From: Actinomycetales bacterium
GTDB lineage: Bacteria; Actinomycetota; Actinomycetes; Actinomycetales; Dermatophilaceae
Direction of reading: 5' to 3'
DNA length: 64,000 nucleotides
NCBI GenBank assembly: GCA_012729695.1
Contig: JAAYCP010000027.1
Location: 50,857 to 114,856 of the forward strand
Shown here: in pieces, positions 45,662-54,860 of the stretch
How positions within the stretch are numbered: position 1 is the first letter of the stretch
How the letters are laid out: each line of letters opens with the position of its first letter
The notes under the pieces: model-generated
What the model was told of the DNA's origin: nothing
Database searches by the model: none
Seen by the model: the letters and a program-made list of their open reading frames with translations, nothing else
Translations under genes and position numbers: made by a program

Positions 45662-45788
45662 TCGACGACGTGGACTGCCCGCCTCGGGTGGCCGGCGCAC
45701 GGAGGTCTGGGGCGTCAGGGATGGGTGTTTGGGGTGGGGTGCCGGCCTGATGCAAGCCACCGTGTGGCACCTGGAGAGAGTGCGGGAG

Positions 45789-46784
45789 CTAGGCGCGGGG
45801 GTGGGCCTGGCGGTAGGAGTCGCGAAGCCTGTCGATCGAGACGTGGGTGTATATCTGGGTGGCCGCGAGCGAGGCATGCCCGAGGAGCTCCTGGACGACG
45901 CGCAGATCGGCCCCGCCCTCGAGGAGATGGGTCGCAGCGCTGTGGCGCAGTCCGTGGGGGCCGAGGTCCGGCGCGTCCTCGACGTGCTCGAGCATGCGGT
46001 GCACCACCTCCCGGACCTGGCGCTGATCGATCCGACGTCCGCGTCGACCGAGGAAGAGGGCCGGGCCGCTGCCGGCGCGGGCCAGCTGTGGCCGCCCGAT
46101 GCGCAGCCACTGCTCGAGGGCCTCTCGGGCGGGCAGGCCGTAGGGCACCCTGCGCTCCTTGTTCCCCTTGCCGATGACCCGCACCACCCGGCGCCCGTCG
46201 TCGAGGTCGTCCACGTCCAGGGCCGTCAGCTCGCCGACTCGGATCCCGGTCGCGTAGAGGAGCTCGAGCATGGCGCGGTCCCGGATGTGGACCGGGTCCT
46301 CGTCGTCGCTGGCCACCGCGGCGACCTCGAGCAGCTCGCCGGCGTCCGACGCGCTGAGGACCTCAGGCAGCCGTGCATGACGCCGAGGCGCCACCAGACG
46401 CAGGCTCGGGTCCTGCTCGAGCCACCCTGCTCGGGTCGCCCAACGGCAGAACGTCCGTACCGCGGCCGCACGTCGCGCCAACGTCGAGCGCGCGACACCG
46501 CCCGCGGCCTGCGCCCCCAACCAACCGCGCAGATCGGACAAGCTGGCCTCGAGCAGCTGGACACCGCGTTCGCTCAGGTAGTCCTCGAGCTGGTCGAGGT
46601 CGGCGAGGTACGCGCGGACCGTGTGTGGCGAGCGGTTCCGCTCCTGTCGCAGATGGGCCTCGAAGTCGGGACGCACCCCGGTCGACCGGGCACCCTCGGC
46701 CAGCGATGCACGCTCTCCCAGCGGCTCCGCAGGCGCGTCGGCGGAGGGCACAGCCGCGCGGGAGGAGGGGACAGGGGTCGTCAC
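45789..46784 (-). CDS. xerC: Tyrosine recombinase XerC
   Basis: 331 aa. Tyrosine site-specific recombinase acting with XerD at dif to resolve chromosome dimers. Active-site residues are all visible: Arg in TGIRVGEL, Lys in GKGNKERRVP, HxxR in HGLRHSAATHL, His in LGHAS and Tyr in QIYTHVS. It follows dprA, the standard actinobacterial order, so it is the housekeeping enzyme and not a phage integrase. GTG 46784 has poor Shine-Dalgarno spacing; a start closer to residue 36 would give a more usual length. Confidence 0.92.
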   Translation of the reverse strand: MTTPVPSSRAAVPSADAPAEPLGERASLAEGARSTGVRPDFEAHLRQERNRSPHTVRAYLADLDQLEDYLSERGVQLLEASLSDLRGWLGAQAAGGVARSTLARRAAAVRTFCRWATRAGWLEQDPSLRLVAPRRHARLPEVLSASDAGELLEVAAVASDDEDPVHIRDRAMLELLYATGIRVGELTALDVDDLDDGRRVVRVIGKGNKERRVPYGLPAREALEQWLRIGRPQLARAGSGPALFLGRRGRRIDQRQVREVVHRMLEHVEDAPDLGPHGLRHSAATHLLEGGADLRVVQELLGHASLAATQIYTHVSIDRLRDSYRQAHPRA

Positions 46785-46882
46785 TCCCCCACCGTCGCAA
46801 AAGGTGCAGGCTCGATCAACGACCTGAACCCGATCACGCGCTGCGTGTTGCCCGTTGCGGGCATGGAGGCGCCGCCTGGCAG

Positions 46883-48013
46883 TCATCGGGACTTGCGCCA
46901 TCTGTCCAGCCCGTCCGTCGTTGCCAGACCACGGAGCTCGAGACGTCCGAGCCCGGCCCGCGCCTGTCTGATCGTCTGCCCCACGGCTCGACTCAGGGCC
47001 TCGACGTCGTAGTGGCTGCGCATCGGAAGCGCCTCGAACAGCGCCCGGTCCTCGGGCTCGAGCGAGTCGATGGGTCGAGTCCGTCCGCGCTTCGTCGGTG
47101 CCAGGTCGAGTCCCAGCTGACCCATGAGGTCGGCCACCTCTGCGACATCCGTGACGACCACGGCACCCTTCTCGCGGATGAGCTGGTGGCAACCGGCGGA
47201 CTGCATCGAGGTGATCGGGCCGGGGACGGCGCCGACCGGTCGAAGGATCTCCGTCGCGTGGGTCGCGGTGTTCAGCGAGCCGGAACGAAGGGATGCCTCG
47301 ACCACCACGGTCCCGCAGGAGATGGCTGCGATGATGCGGTTGCGCTTGAGGAAGCGGCTTCCGATCGGCGCTACCCCTGGAGGTTGCTCGCTGATGACGG
47401 CTCCGGTGTCGGCGATGGCGGTGAGCAGCTGAGCGTGACTCGACGGGTAGAGGCGGTCGACCCCGCCGGCGAGCACAGCGACGGTGCAGGCGTCGACAGC
47501 GAGAGCCCCACGGTGTGCGGCGGCGTCGATCCCGAACGCCGCACCCGAGACGATCGCGAACCCCCGCTGCCCCAGACCAGCCGCGAGGTCGGCTGCGACC
47601 TGCGTTCCGTACGTTGTCGCGCTGCGTGCCCCGACGATCGAGACACTCCTCCCGGATACCTCGTCCAGGTCTGCGGGACCGCGGACCCAGAGGCAGAGCG
47701 GCGGCTGTGGAAGGTCGTCGAGCAGGCGGGGCCACTCGCCGTCGCCCGGAATCACCACCCGGGCCCCGAGTCGCTCAGTGTGCTCGAGATCCTCCTCGAG
47801 CCGCTCGTACGAGTAGTGCTCGGGGACCGAGCCACGCACCGTCACCCCTCCGCGGACCAGTCGCTCCAAGGCCTCCACCGCGCCGTGCGCTGCAACGATC
47901 TCCGCGATCCCTGCACCGCCCGGCTCACCGACCCGGCTCAGCGCCACCCGTGCCTTACGCTCGTCCTCCGGCAGCCTGCTCTGCGGTCCGGCTCCCATGG
48001 CCCCCGTGCTCAC
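46883..48013 (-). CDS. dprA: DNA-processing protein A
   Basis: 376 aa. Loads RecA on incoming single-stranded DNA. The Rossmann core shows SIVGARSATTYGTQVAADLAAGL, VVSGAAFGIDAAAHRGAL, VLAGGVDRLYP and NRIIAAIS, all family hallmarks; a winged-helix-like end follows. GTG 48013 is chosen by position and a nearby GAAGG; ATG 47998 is an alternative. It sits between comM and xerC, as usual. Confidence 0.92.
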   Translation of the reverse strand: MSTGAMGAGPQSRLPEDERKARVALSRVGEPGGAGIAEIVAAHGAVEALERLVRGGVTVRGSVPEHYSYERLEEDLEHTERLGARVVIPGDGEWPRLLDDLPQPPLCLWVRGPADLDEVSGRSVSIVGARSATTYGTQVAADLAAGLGQRGFAIVSGAAFGIDAAAHRGALAVDACTVAVLAGGVDRLYPSSHAQLLTAIADTGAVISEQPPGVAPIGSRFLKRNRIIAAISCGTVVVEASLRSGSLNTATHATEILRPVGAVPGPITSMQSAGCHQLIREKGAVVVTDVAEVADLMGQLGLDLAPTKRGRTRPIDSLEPEDRALFEALPMRSHYDVEALSRAVGQTIRQARAGLGRLELRGLATTDGLDRWRKSR

Positions 48014-48077
48014 GTGACCACCGCCCTTCTCGTCCCCGGGCAGCGTGCACACCCGTCGAGCCCCCATCTGCCGGCGA

Positions 48078-49616
48078 TCATGCCGCCACCGCCCCTCGTC
48101 CACGCAATCCGACCGCGATCCCGATGTCGTCGCGACCGGGTGTGACTGCGCCTCGGAGATCGGCGAGCGTCCACGCCAGCCGCAGACACCTGTCGAGGCC
48201 TCGCAAAGTCAGCCAGCCTCGGTCGAGAGCCTGGTGCAGCTCGGTCAGCTGCTCGGCCGGTAGCGCGAAGCGACCCCGTCGCAGCACCCGGCCGGGCACT
48301 TCTGCATTGAGCGCGAACCCGAGAGACCTCCAGCGCTCCCGCTGGGTCTCTCGCGCCTCGAGAACCCGGCCTGCGACCACGGCAGAGGTCTCCCCTGGCG
48401 CGGCGTTGAGGGTGGCCAGGCTCACCGGCGCGACCTGGATCTGCAGATCGACGCGGTCGGTCAGCGGACCGCCGATCCGACCGAGGTAGTTCCGGACCTC
48501 GCGCGGCTGACACCGACACTCGAGCCCCTTGCCGTAGGCCATGCCGCACGGGCACGGGTTCGCCGCAAGGACGAGCTGGAAACGAGCCGGGAAGGTCACC
48601 GTCTCCTTGGCCCTGGCCACGACGACCCGACCGGACTCCAGCGGCTGACGTAGCGACTGCAGGACGTCCTTCTTGAACTCCGGCGCCTCATCCAGGAAGA
48701 GAACTCCCCTATCGGCCCGGGACACCGCGCCCGGGCGGATGTGGGAACCGCCGCCTCCTCCGATCATGGCCGCCATGGACGCGCTGTGGTGCGGTGCGAC
48801 GAAGGGAGGGGTGATGTCGAGGCCCACCTCGCGACCCACCTCGCCGAGGACGGACCGAACGGAGAGGACGCCCAGCGCATCGTCCCGGCTCAGGGTCGGG
48901 AGCACCGTGACGAGTCGCTCCGCGAGCATCGTCTTCCCGGCCCCGGGCGGGCCTGTGAGCATGAGGTGGTGGCCACCGGCCGCGGCGATCTCCAGAGCGA
49001 GCCGAGCCGGCTCCTGACCGACCACATCGGCGAGATCGCCATGGCTACGGGTGAGCGAGCCCTCGGCGGCGCCCACAACCACCTCCGGGAACCGCTCGAC
49101 CGGCCCGCTGCGATAGGCATCGATGAGCTCCCGCAAGGTGGAAAACGCATGGACCCGGATGTCGCGCACGAGACTCGCCTCCGCAGCATTGCCCACCGGG
49201 ACGACCACCCGCTCCACCCCTGCACGGGCAGCGGCCACGACGACCGGGAGGACGCCGGGAACCTCCCGGATCGTCCCGTCCAGTCCGAGCTCGCCGACGT
49301 GCACCACTGCCTCGGTAGCCGCTCGCGGGATCACACCCTGGGCGGCCAACAGCGAGCAGGCGATCGGGACGTCGAATCCACTGCCCCGCTTCGGGATGGA
49401 GGAGGGTGAGAGGTTGACCGTCACCCTGTCGTTCGGGATCGGACTGTCCGCGACCAGGGCGGCTGCCCGGATGCGGCTCGGCGACTGGGCGCAGGCGGCG
49501 TCGGGAAGCCCACTGATGGCGAAGGCCGGAAGCCCCGGAGCGACATGCGCCTCGACGCGGACCACCGTGCCGGACAGCCCGCTCAGCGCAACCGACAGGG
49601 TCGAGCCGAGCCGCAT
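48078..49616 (-). CDS. comM: YifB/ComM family Mg-chelatase-like AAA ATPase
   Basis: 512 aa. N-terminal ChlI-like domain (AHVAPGLPAFAISGLPD) and AAA core with Walker A TGPPGAGKTMLAERL (about 217) and Walker B GVLFLDEAPEF. ComM is a hexameric helicase that helps branch migration during natural transformation. ATG 49616 overlaps the yraN stop; GTG 49619 is one codon upstream. With dprA it keeps the transformation-associated pair, though no uptake genes are in the window. Confidence 0.92.
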   Translation of the reverse strand: MRLGSTLSVALSGLSGTVVRVEAHVAPGLPAFAISGLPDAACAQSPSRIRAAALVADSPIPNDRVTVNLSPSSIPKRGSGFDVPIACSLLAAQGVIPRAATEAVVHVGELGLDGTIREVPGVLPVVVAAARAGVERVVVPVGNAAEASLVRDIRVHAFSTLRELIDAYRSGPVERFPEVVVGAAEGSLTRSHGDLADVVGQEPARLALEIAAAGGHHLMLTGPPGAGKTMLAERLVTVLPTLSRDDALGVLSVRSVLGEVGREVGLDITPPFVAPHHSASMAAMIGGGGGSHIRPGAVSRADRGVLFLDEAPEFKKDVLQSLRQPLESGRVVVARAKETVTFPARFQLVLAANPCPCGMAYGKGLECRCQPREVRNYLGRIGGPLTDRVDLQIQVAPVSLATLNAAPGETSAVVAGRVLEARETQRERWRSLGFALNAEVPGRVLRRGRFALPAEQLTELHQALDRGWLTLRGLDRCLRLAWTLADLRGAVTPGRDDIGIAVGLRGRGAVAA

Positions 49617-50062
49617 CACCCCACTCCCGTCACATGACGGAGCCGGACCGGCTCATCCGGCCTGATGAGGACGCCGACGACGTCCAGTCGTAGGTCACTG
49701 ACCTCCACGCCGGGATGGGCGCTCCGCCACGACGCGAGAAGGCGACGCAGTCGGCGAAGCTTGCGTGGCGTGACCGCTTCGACGGGCTCACCGAAGCCGA
49801 GGCCACGTCGGGTCTTGACCTCCACCCCGACCAGGACGCCATCAGGCTCCTGCACGACGAGGTCGATCTCCCCCTGCCGACAGTGCCAGTTGCGGTCCAG
49901 GACGGTGGCTCCCCGATCCCGGAAGTACCTCGTGGCGAGCTCCTCCCCCATCTCCCCGAGGGTGTGCCGAGGATCGGCTCTCCCAGGCGTCACCTCCTGG
50001 GGGTTGCCCTGTGGAGGATCGTGAGCCGCGTCCGAACCGGTGTCGTCTGCCAGTGCCGTCAT
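49616..50062 (-). CDS. UPF0102 family (YraN) endonuclease-like protein
   Basis: 148 aa. The restriction-endonuclease-like fold is visible as GEELATRYFRDRG, GEIDLVVQEPDGVLVGVEVKTR (the D ... E-x-K set). The first 35 residues are extra relative to E. coli YraN. Function unknown. ATG 50062 is chosen; later starts exist. It overlaps comM. Confidence 0.88.
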   Translation of the reverse strand: MTALADDTGSDAAHDPPQGNPQEVTPGRADPRHTLGEMGEELATRYFRDRGATVLDRNWHCRQGEIDLVVQEPDGVLVGVEVKTRRGLGFGEPVEAVTPRKLRRLRRLLASWRSAHPGVEVSDLRLDVVGVLIRPDEPVRLRHVTGVG

Positions 50063-50172
50063 GACGACAAGGCTGGCGGCGCATACCTCGTGCTCACCAG
50101 AGGATGCGGTGCGCTGGGGACGACCTGCCCGAGAGACCGCCGTGTTGTGGACGAGGCGCGGGCGCCGACCCG

Positions 50173-50487
50173 TCAGAACCCGGGCTTGGGCACCTCGAGG
50201 TCGGGAGTGGCCAGCTCCTCGACGTTGACGTCCTTGAACGTGACGACCCTGACCTGCTTGGCGAACCGGGCAGGCCGGTAGATGTCCCACACCCACGCGT
50301 CGTGCATCGTCACGTCGAAGTAGACCTCGGCGCCCTCGCCGCACACCTTCACGTCCACCGAGTTGCAGAGGTAGAAGCGGCGCTCGGTCTCGACGACGTG
50401 GCTGAAGAGGCCGACGACGTCGCGGTACTCGCGATAGAGGGCGAGCTCCATCTCGGTCTCGTACTTCTCGAGGTCCTCAGAGCTCAT
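50173..50487 (-). CDS. DUF2469 family protein
   Basis: 104 aa, length and sequence typical (SAEDLEKYE-like start, YREYRDVVGLFSHVVETERRF, NVEELATPDLEVPK). It is conserved between rnhB and yraN in actinobacteria. No function is known. Confidence 0.9.
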   Translation of the reverse strand: MSSEDLEKYETEMELALYREYRDVVGLFSHVVETERRFYLCNSVDVKVCGEGAEVYFDVTMHDAWVWDIYRPARFAKQVRVVTFKDVNVEELATPDLEVPKPGF

Positions 50488-50537
50488 GCCACTGTCCTAT
50501 CACGCCGCCGACCGTGTCGTGGTCAGCACCGACCGCG

Positions 50538-51353
50538 TCAGCGCCTGGTCATCTCCGCAACGGCGGCAGCCTCAGGGTAGCTGGGCCCCTCCACGACGCC
50601 CTCGTCGCCGGCCCACTCGGCCACATCCGCAGCGACCGCGGCCGGGACCTCGAGGGCCGAGTGCCCGTGACCAGGAAGGTTCCAGGAGCGGCGGTGGTAC
50701 TCGCAGGGTCCGTGCACCCGCAGTGCCTCCATGTGCTCCGGAGCGCTGTAGCCCTTGTTCTCGGCCCAGCCGTAGAACGGGAACTCCTCCGACCGCTCGA
50801 CGACGAGCCGGTCCCGCGCCACCTTGGCCAGGACGGAGGCGGCAGCGACCGAGGAGCAGCGCAGGTCGGCCTTGATCATCGTCCGCACAGGCGGCGTCGA
50901 CGGACCGGCCTGGCCGCCTGCGAAGGCGAGCAGCCCGACCTCCTCAGGCGCCGTGAGCCAGTCGTGGTTGCCGTCGAGGATGATCAGGTCGGGGACCACG
51001 CCGAGCAGGTCGAGGGCACGCAGGCCGGCGAGCCGCAGGGCACCCATGATGCCGATGTCGTCGATCTCCGTCGGGCTCGCGTGGCCGACACCGTATGCGA
51101 CGCACCAGCGCTCGATCCGGGGCACCATCCGCTCACGGGCGGCCGGCGTGAGGAGCTTGCTGTCCTTCACGCCGGTCGGCGCGGACCGGCAGGCCTCGTC
51201 GATGACGACCACGCCGACCGTCACGGGGCCGGCCAGCGCACCGCGGCCCACCTCGTCCATCCCGGCGAGCAACGGGTAGCCCTCGCGCTGCAGCACCCGC
51301 TCCGTACGCAGCGAGGGCTTGCGCGAGGCCGGGGTGCGAGGACGAGGAGGCAT
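50538..51353 (-). CDS. rnhB: Ribonuclease HII
   Basis: 271 aa. Removes ribonucleotides and RNA primers from DNA-RNA hybrids. The catalytic DEVGRG motif is in [18 protein letters not shown], with further acidic residues in KDSKLL and the [14 protein letters not shown] run. The C-terminus is longer than in E. coli (198 aa), ending in an actinobacterial extension. Confidence 0.94.
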   Translation of the reverse strand: MPPRPRTPASRKPSLRTERVLQREGYPLLAGMDEVGRGALAGPVTVGVVVIDEACRSAPTGVKDSKLLTPAARERMVPRIERWCVAYGVGHASPTEIDDIGIMGALRLAGLRALDLLGVVPDLIILDGNHDWLTAPEEVGLLAFAGGQAGPSTPPVRTMIKADLRCSSVAAASVLAKVARDRLVVERSEEFPFYGWAENKGYSAPEHMEALRVHGPCEYHRRSWNLPGHGHSALEVPAAVAADVAEWAGDEGVVEGPSYPEAAAVAEMTRR

Positions 51354-51443
51354 CTGTCGGATCCGCTGGGTGAGAGGTGGTCAGGGACGGCTGTCAGGGA
51401 GTCAGGTCAGGGAGCGAAGTCGTAGAACATGGCGCGCGGTCGG

Positions 51444-52202
51444 TCAGGGAGCAGGGACGTGGGCGAATACCTGAGGATAGTTCGACAAGGTCCCGAAGCT
51501 GCTGAGGGGCCATACCGTGGCGACCGAGCGCCCGATGACGAGGTCGAGCGGGACCGAGCCCTCGATACCGTCGCCATTGCGGGGGTGGTAGCGCGAGTCC
51601 TGGGAGTCCGAGCGGTGGTCCCCCATGACCCAGACCCGACCGTGCGGGACGGTGATGTCGAAGGTCATCTGGGACGCCGCGTCACCGGGGTGGACGTATG
51701 GCTCCTCGATCGGGGCGCCGTTGACCGTGATGCGGTTCTCCGCGTCGCAGCACACGACGTGGTCCCCACCGACCCCGATGACCCGCTTGATGAGGTGCTC
51801 GTCCGCCGGATCGGGCAGCAGCCCGACGAAGGTCAGCGCGGCCTGCACCTTGCCGACGAGCTCGTTGCGGGATTCGACCGCCTGCGCCGGAGGCAGCCAG
51901 TTGCCAGGGTCCTTGAACACGACGATGTCCCCGCGGTTGACGTCCCCGAAGCGGGTGTGCAGCTTGCTCACCATGACCCGGTCTCCGACCTGGAGGGTGT
52001 CCTCCATCGACCCCGAGGGGATGAAGAAGGCCTGGGCGATCCACGTCTTGACGACCAGGGAGAGGACCACCGCCATGGTGACGACGATGACCGTCTCGCG
52101 CACCGCATACCCGATGCCAGCGAGGATCCCGCGGCCCTCGTCCACGGGTGGGGTGTTCCTCGGCGGGCGTGGGGCAGCCTTCCGGGGCGGGATGTCCGTC
52201 AC
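51444..52202 (-). CDS. lepB: Signal peptidase I (first copy)
   Basis: 252 aa. One N-terminal membrane helix (about residues 31-50) and the S26 active site: Ser in IPSGSMEDTL and Lys in LIKRVIGVGGDHV. GTG 52202 is set by CAGGAGCC upstream; longer in-frame starts run into the neighbouring lepB. Two lepB copies in tandem are common in this position in actinobacteria. Confidence 0.92.
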   Translation of the reverse strand: MTDIPPRKAAPRPPRNTPPVDEGRGILAGIGYAVRETVIVVTMAVVLSLVVKTWIAQAFFIPSGSMEDTLQVGDRVMVSKLHTRFGDVNRGDIVVFKDPGNWLPPAQAVESRNELVGKVQAALTFVGLLPDPADEHLIKRVIGVGGDHVVCCDAENRITVNGAPIEEPYVHPGDAASQMTFDITVPHGRVWVMGDHRSDSQDSRYHPRNGDGIEGSVPLDLVIGRSVATVWPLSSFGTLSNYPQVFAHVPAP

Positions 52203-52231
52203 GGCTGGCTCCTGGTGGTTCGGGTGGTGAC

Positions 52232-53002
52232 TCACGGCCGGGATCCCGGGCCGCTGCTGCTCACGGAAGTATCCCCCACCAGCCTGACGACGGCGGCATC
52301 GGCGCGCGCGGGATCGACGGTCGCACTCTCGATCGGCCCGATGCGGCCGGTCGGCCAGTAGCGCCACACCACCTCACCGACGACGTCGCTCGCCCGGAGC
52401 ATCCCGCCGCCGGGGCGGCCGAGCGCGCTGCGCGAGTCGGCACTGTCGGTGCGGTTGTCGCCGAGCACCCAGTAGCGGTCGGCCGGCACGGTGACGTCGA
52501 AGGTGACCTGGTCGGTCGGTCCGGCGAGGAACGGCTCGTCGGCGGGCTCTCCGTTGACGACCAGGCGCCCCTCCGTGCAGCAGACGACGTGGTCGCCGGG
52601 CACGCCGACCACCCGCTTGACGTATGCGGTGCCCGGGGTGCCGAGGAGGTGCTCACCATCGAAGACAACCAGGTCGCCGCGCTCGATGCTGCTCGTCCGC
52701 AGCACGACGAGGCGGTCGCCGTTGTGCAACGTGGGGATCATCGAGTCGGCGACGACCGTGTAGGTCTGGACGACCTGGGTCCACAGCACGACGAGCACAA
52801 GCACCGCGACCCCCGCCGCCACCAGGAAGTACCTGCGTGGCGAGCGGGGGTCGACGGGGTTGTTCGCGGAGCTCAGCGTGGCCTCGGCAGGCTGCGCAGG
52901 GCTCGGCGGATCACTTCGCGGGGGTGTCGCGAAGCTCCTTGATCTTGGCGGCCTTGCCGCGGCGACCGCGGAGGTAGTAGAGCTTCGCCCGGCGGACGTC
53001 AC
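52232..53002 (-). CDS. lepB: Signal peptidase I (second copy)
   Basis: Up to 256 aa. Membrane helix [14 protein letters not shown], active-site Ser in VADSMIPTL and Lys in [13 protein letters not shown]. The start is unclear: GTG 53002 overlaps rplS by 92 bp, the next GTG (52822) lies inside the helix, and the only candidate between them is a CTG at 52876 just upstream of the arginine pair PRSPRR. The longest frame is given here. Sequence identity to the first copy is moderate. Confidence 0.82.
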   Translation of the reverse strand: MTSAGRSSTTSAVAAARPPRSRSFATPPRSDPPSPAQPAEATLSSANNPVDPRSPRRYFLVAAGVAVLVLVVLWTQVVQTYTVVADSMIPTLHNGDRLVVLRTSSIERGDLVVFDGEHLLGTPGTAYVKRVVGVPGDHVVCCTEGRLVVNGEPADEPFLAGPTDQVTFDVTVPADRYWVLGDNRTDSADSRSALGRPGGGMLRASDVVGEVVWRYWPTGRIGPIESATVDPARADAAVVRLVGDTSVSSSGPGSRP

Positions 53003-53267
53003 CGCGGGTCACGACCTCGATCTTGTCGATGATCGGGGTGTGGAGCGGGAAGGTCCGCTCGACGCCGACGCCGAAGGACATCTTGCGGACCGTGAAGGTC
53101 TCGCCGACACCGCCGCCGTGGCGGCGGATGACCACGCCCTGGAAGACCTGGATACGGGAGCGGGTGCCCTCGACGACCTTCACGTGCACCTTGACGGTGT
53201 CACCGGCGCGGAAGGCGGGGATGTCCTCTCGGATCGACGCCTTGTCGAGCTCGTCGAAACGCTGCAT
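52911..53267 (-). CDS. rplS: 50S ribosomal protein L19
   Basis: 118 aa. Typical L19: [32 protein letters not shown] and the basic end [21 protein letters not shown] 53267 gives the usual length. Normally it follows trmD; here a sugar transporter operon lies in between, so it needs its own promoter in 53268-53577. Confidence 0.95.
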   Translation of the reverse strand: MQRFDELDKASIREDIPAFRAGDTVKVHVKVVEGTRSRIQVFQGVVIRRHGGGVGETFTVRKMSFGVGVERTFPLHTPIIDKIEVVTRGDVRRAKLYYLRGRRGKAAKIKELRDTPAK

Positions 53268-53313
53268 GACTGCTTCGCATTCTGCACATGCCACAGGTCA
53301 GGTGCGGTTCGTG

Positions 53314-53343
53314 TTCGGTACGTAGTGATTCGGTACGTAGTGA
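53314..53343. repeat. Exact 15-nt tandem duplication upstream of rplS
   Basis: ttcggtacgtagtga occurs at 53314-53328 and again at 53329-53343 without mismatch, 47 bp upstream of the rplS ATG. Confidence 0.92.
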
Positions 53344-53528
53344 TGGGGCTGAGCTGGCCGCGTTCTCGACTCGCGCGATGAACTCCCCCTGTGGCAGGGG
53401 CCAGGTCATCTCAGTCCAAGGGGCAATCTTGCCAGAGAGCACCGTCCCTCGAGAAATCGCCCGAGAGATCCGCTCGAGGACTCAGCACGGGGAATCGGCA
53501 CCGTGACACGAGCCGTCCCCGGACGCGC

Positions 53529-53559
53529 CGGTGCCGCAGCCCGGAAAGCTGCGGCACCG
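53529..53559 (-). terminator. Terminator downstream of the sugar transporter operon
   Basis: An 11-bp stem (cggtgccgcag / ctgcggcaccg) with a 9-nt loop, 18 bp after the stop of the ATPase gene. Confidence 0.75.
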
Positions 53560-53577
53560 CCAGAGAACCGTCGACGA

Positions 53578-54831
53578 CTACGCGGGCGCCTCCGCCTCCT
53601 TGCGCTTGGCCCGCTCCAGGGCGCGCTTGCGGTCCTCTTCACTCTCGGCGGCGATCCGCTTGGCCTCCTCCTCGTTGCGCGTGAGGTTGTCCCCGTTCTC
53701 CGGGTCGAACACGTGCATGAGCTTCGGGTCGAAGAAGAAGCGGGCACGCTCGCCCTCGCGGACCCGGGAGCGGGCCTCCAGGTTGACCACCATCTGGGTG
53801 CGCATGCCCTCCCCGTCCAGGTCGCGGTCCAGCTCGTCGAGCTTGGCGCGGACGGCCTCGTCGGACTCGAAGGGGATGTACGCATACAGCTCGTTGCCCA
53901 GCCACTCCGTGACGTCGACGTCGGCCTCGAACTCGACGGCCCCCGGCACCGGGTCCTGGATCTCGGCATCCTTGACGAACTCGGGCCGCAGGCCGACGAT
54001 CACGAGGTCCTTGCCCTTGACCTTGTCGGCGAACTCCTCGCCGAACGGGACCTCACAGAAGGGCAGCCTGAGGGAGCGGTCCTCGACGCGGGCCGGCAGG
54101 AAGTTCATGGGCGGCGACCCGATGAAGCCGGCGACGAACAGGTTGACCGGCTGCTCGTAGAGCTCACGCGGTGAGGCGATCTGCTGCACGACCCCCTTCT
54201 TCAGGACGGTGACGCGGTCGCCCAGGGTCATCGCCTCGGTCTGGTCATGCGTGACGTAGACCGTCGTCACGCCCAACCGGCGCTGCATCCGCGCGATCTC
54301 GGTGCGCATCTGCCCGCGCAGCTTCGCGTCCAGGTTGGACAGCGGCTCGTCGAAGAGGAACGCGTCGGCGTCCCGGACGATCGCGCGCCCCATGGCCACC
54401 CGCTGGCGCTGACCACCCGAGAGGTTGGCCGGCTTGCGCTCCAGATGGTCGTTGAGCTCGAGCATCTCCGCCGCGTCGCCGACCCGCTTCTTCACCTCCT
54501 CATCGCTGATCCCGCCCTTGTTGAGGCGCAGCGGGAAGGCGATGTTCTCGTACACGGACAGGTGCGGGTAGAGCGCGTAGTTCTGGAACACCATGGACAG
54601 GTTGCGCTCCCGGGGCGCGAGCTCGTTGACGCGCTTGCCGTCGATCATCAGGTCGCCGGAGGTGATGTCCTCCAGGCCGACGATCATCCGCAGCAGCGTG
54701 GACTTGCCGCACCCTGAGGGGCCGACGAGGATCATGAACTCGCCGTCGGCGATGTCCATGCTGACCTTCTTGACCGCCTCGTAGCCGTCTGCATAGACCT
54801 TGCTGATCTCTTTGAGCTGGATCTGTGACAT
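53578..54831 (-). CDS. sugC: Sugar ABC transporter ATP-binding protein (SugC/MsmK/UgpC type)
   Basis: 417 aa. ABC ATPase with Walker A LVGPSGCGKSTLLRM (about 36-50), signature NLSGGQRQRVAMGRAIV, Walker B AFLFDEPLSNLD and a C-terminal regulatory OB-fold region. The extra C-terminal 30 residues are charged and helical (RNEEEAKRIAAESEEDRKR). It energises the two permeases upstream. ATG 54831 follows AAGGAG. Assignment to the trehalose system rests on the LpqY-like binding protein of the operon. Confidence 0.87.
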   Translation of the reverse strand: MSQIQLKEISKVYADGYEAVKKVSMDIADGEFMILVGPSGCGKSTLLRMIVGLEDITSGDLMIDGKRVNELAPRERNLSMVFQNYALYPHLSVYENIAFPLRLNKGGISDEEVKKRVGDAAEMLELNDHLERKPANLSGGQRQRVAMGRAIVRDADAFLFDEPLSNLDAKLRGQMRTEIARMQRRLGVTTVYVTHDQTEAMTLGDRVTVLKKGVVQQIASPRELYEQPVNLFVAGFIGSPPMNFLPARVEDRSLRLPFCEVPFGEEFADKVKGKDLVIVGLRPEFVKDAEIQDPVPGAVEFEADVDVTEWLGNELYAYIPFESDEAVRAKLDELDRDLDGEGMRTQMVVNLEARSRVREGERARFFFDPKLMHVFDPENGDNLTRNEEEAKRIAAESEEDRKRALERAKRKEAEAPA

Positions 54832-54860
54832 GTGCAGGTTCTCCTTGGGTTGAGCGGGCC

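Larger units (their letters stand above)
53268..53577. other. 310-bp spacer between rplS and sugC-like gene
   Basis: Holds the rplS promoter and leader, an exact 15-nt duplication (53314-53343) and the terminator of the transporter operon (53529-53559). No gene seen. Confidence 0.5.

Noticed and set aside
45789-46784. Phage-type integrase marking a mobile element
   Set aside because: Position next to dprA and sequence features fit the housekeeping XerC.
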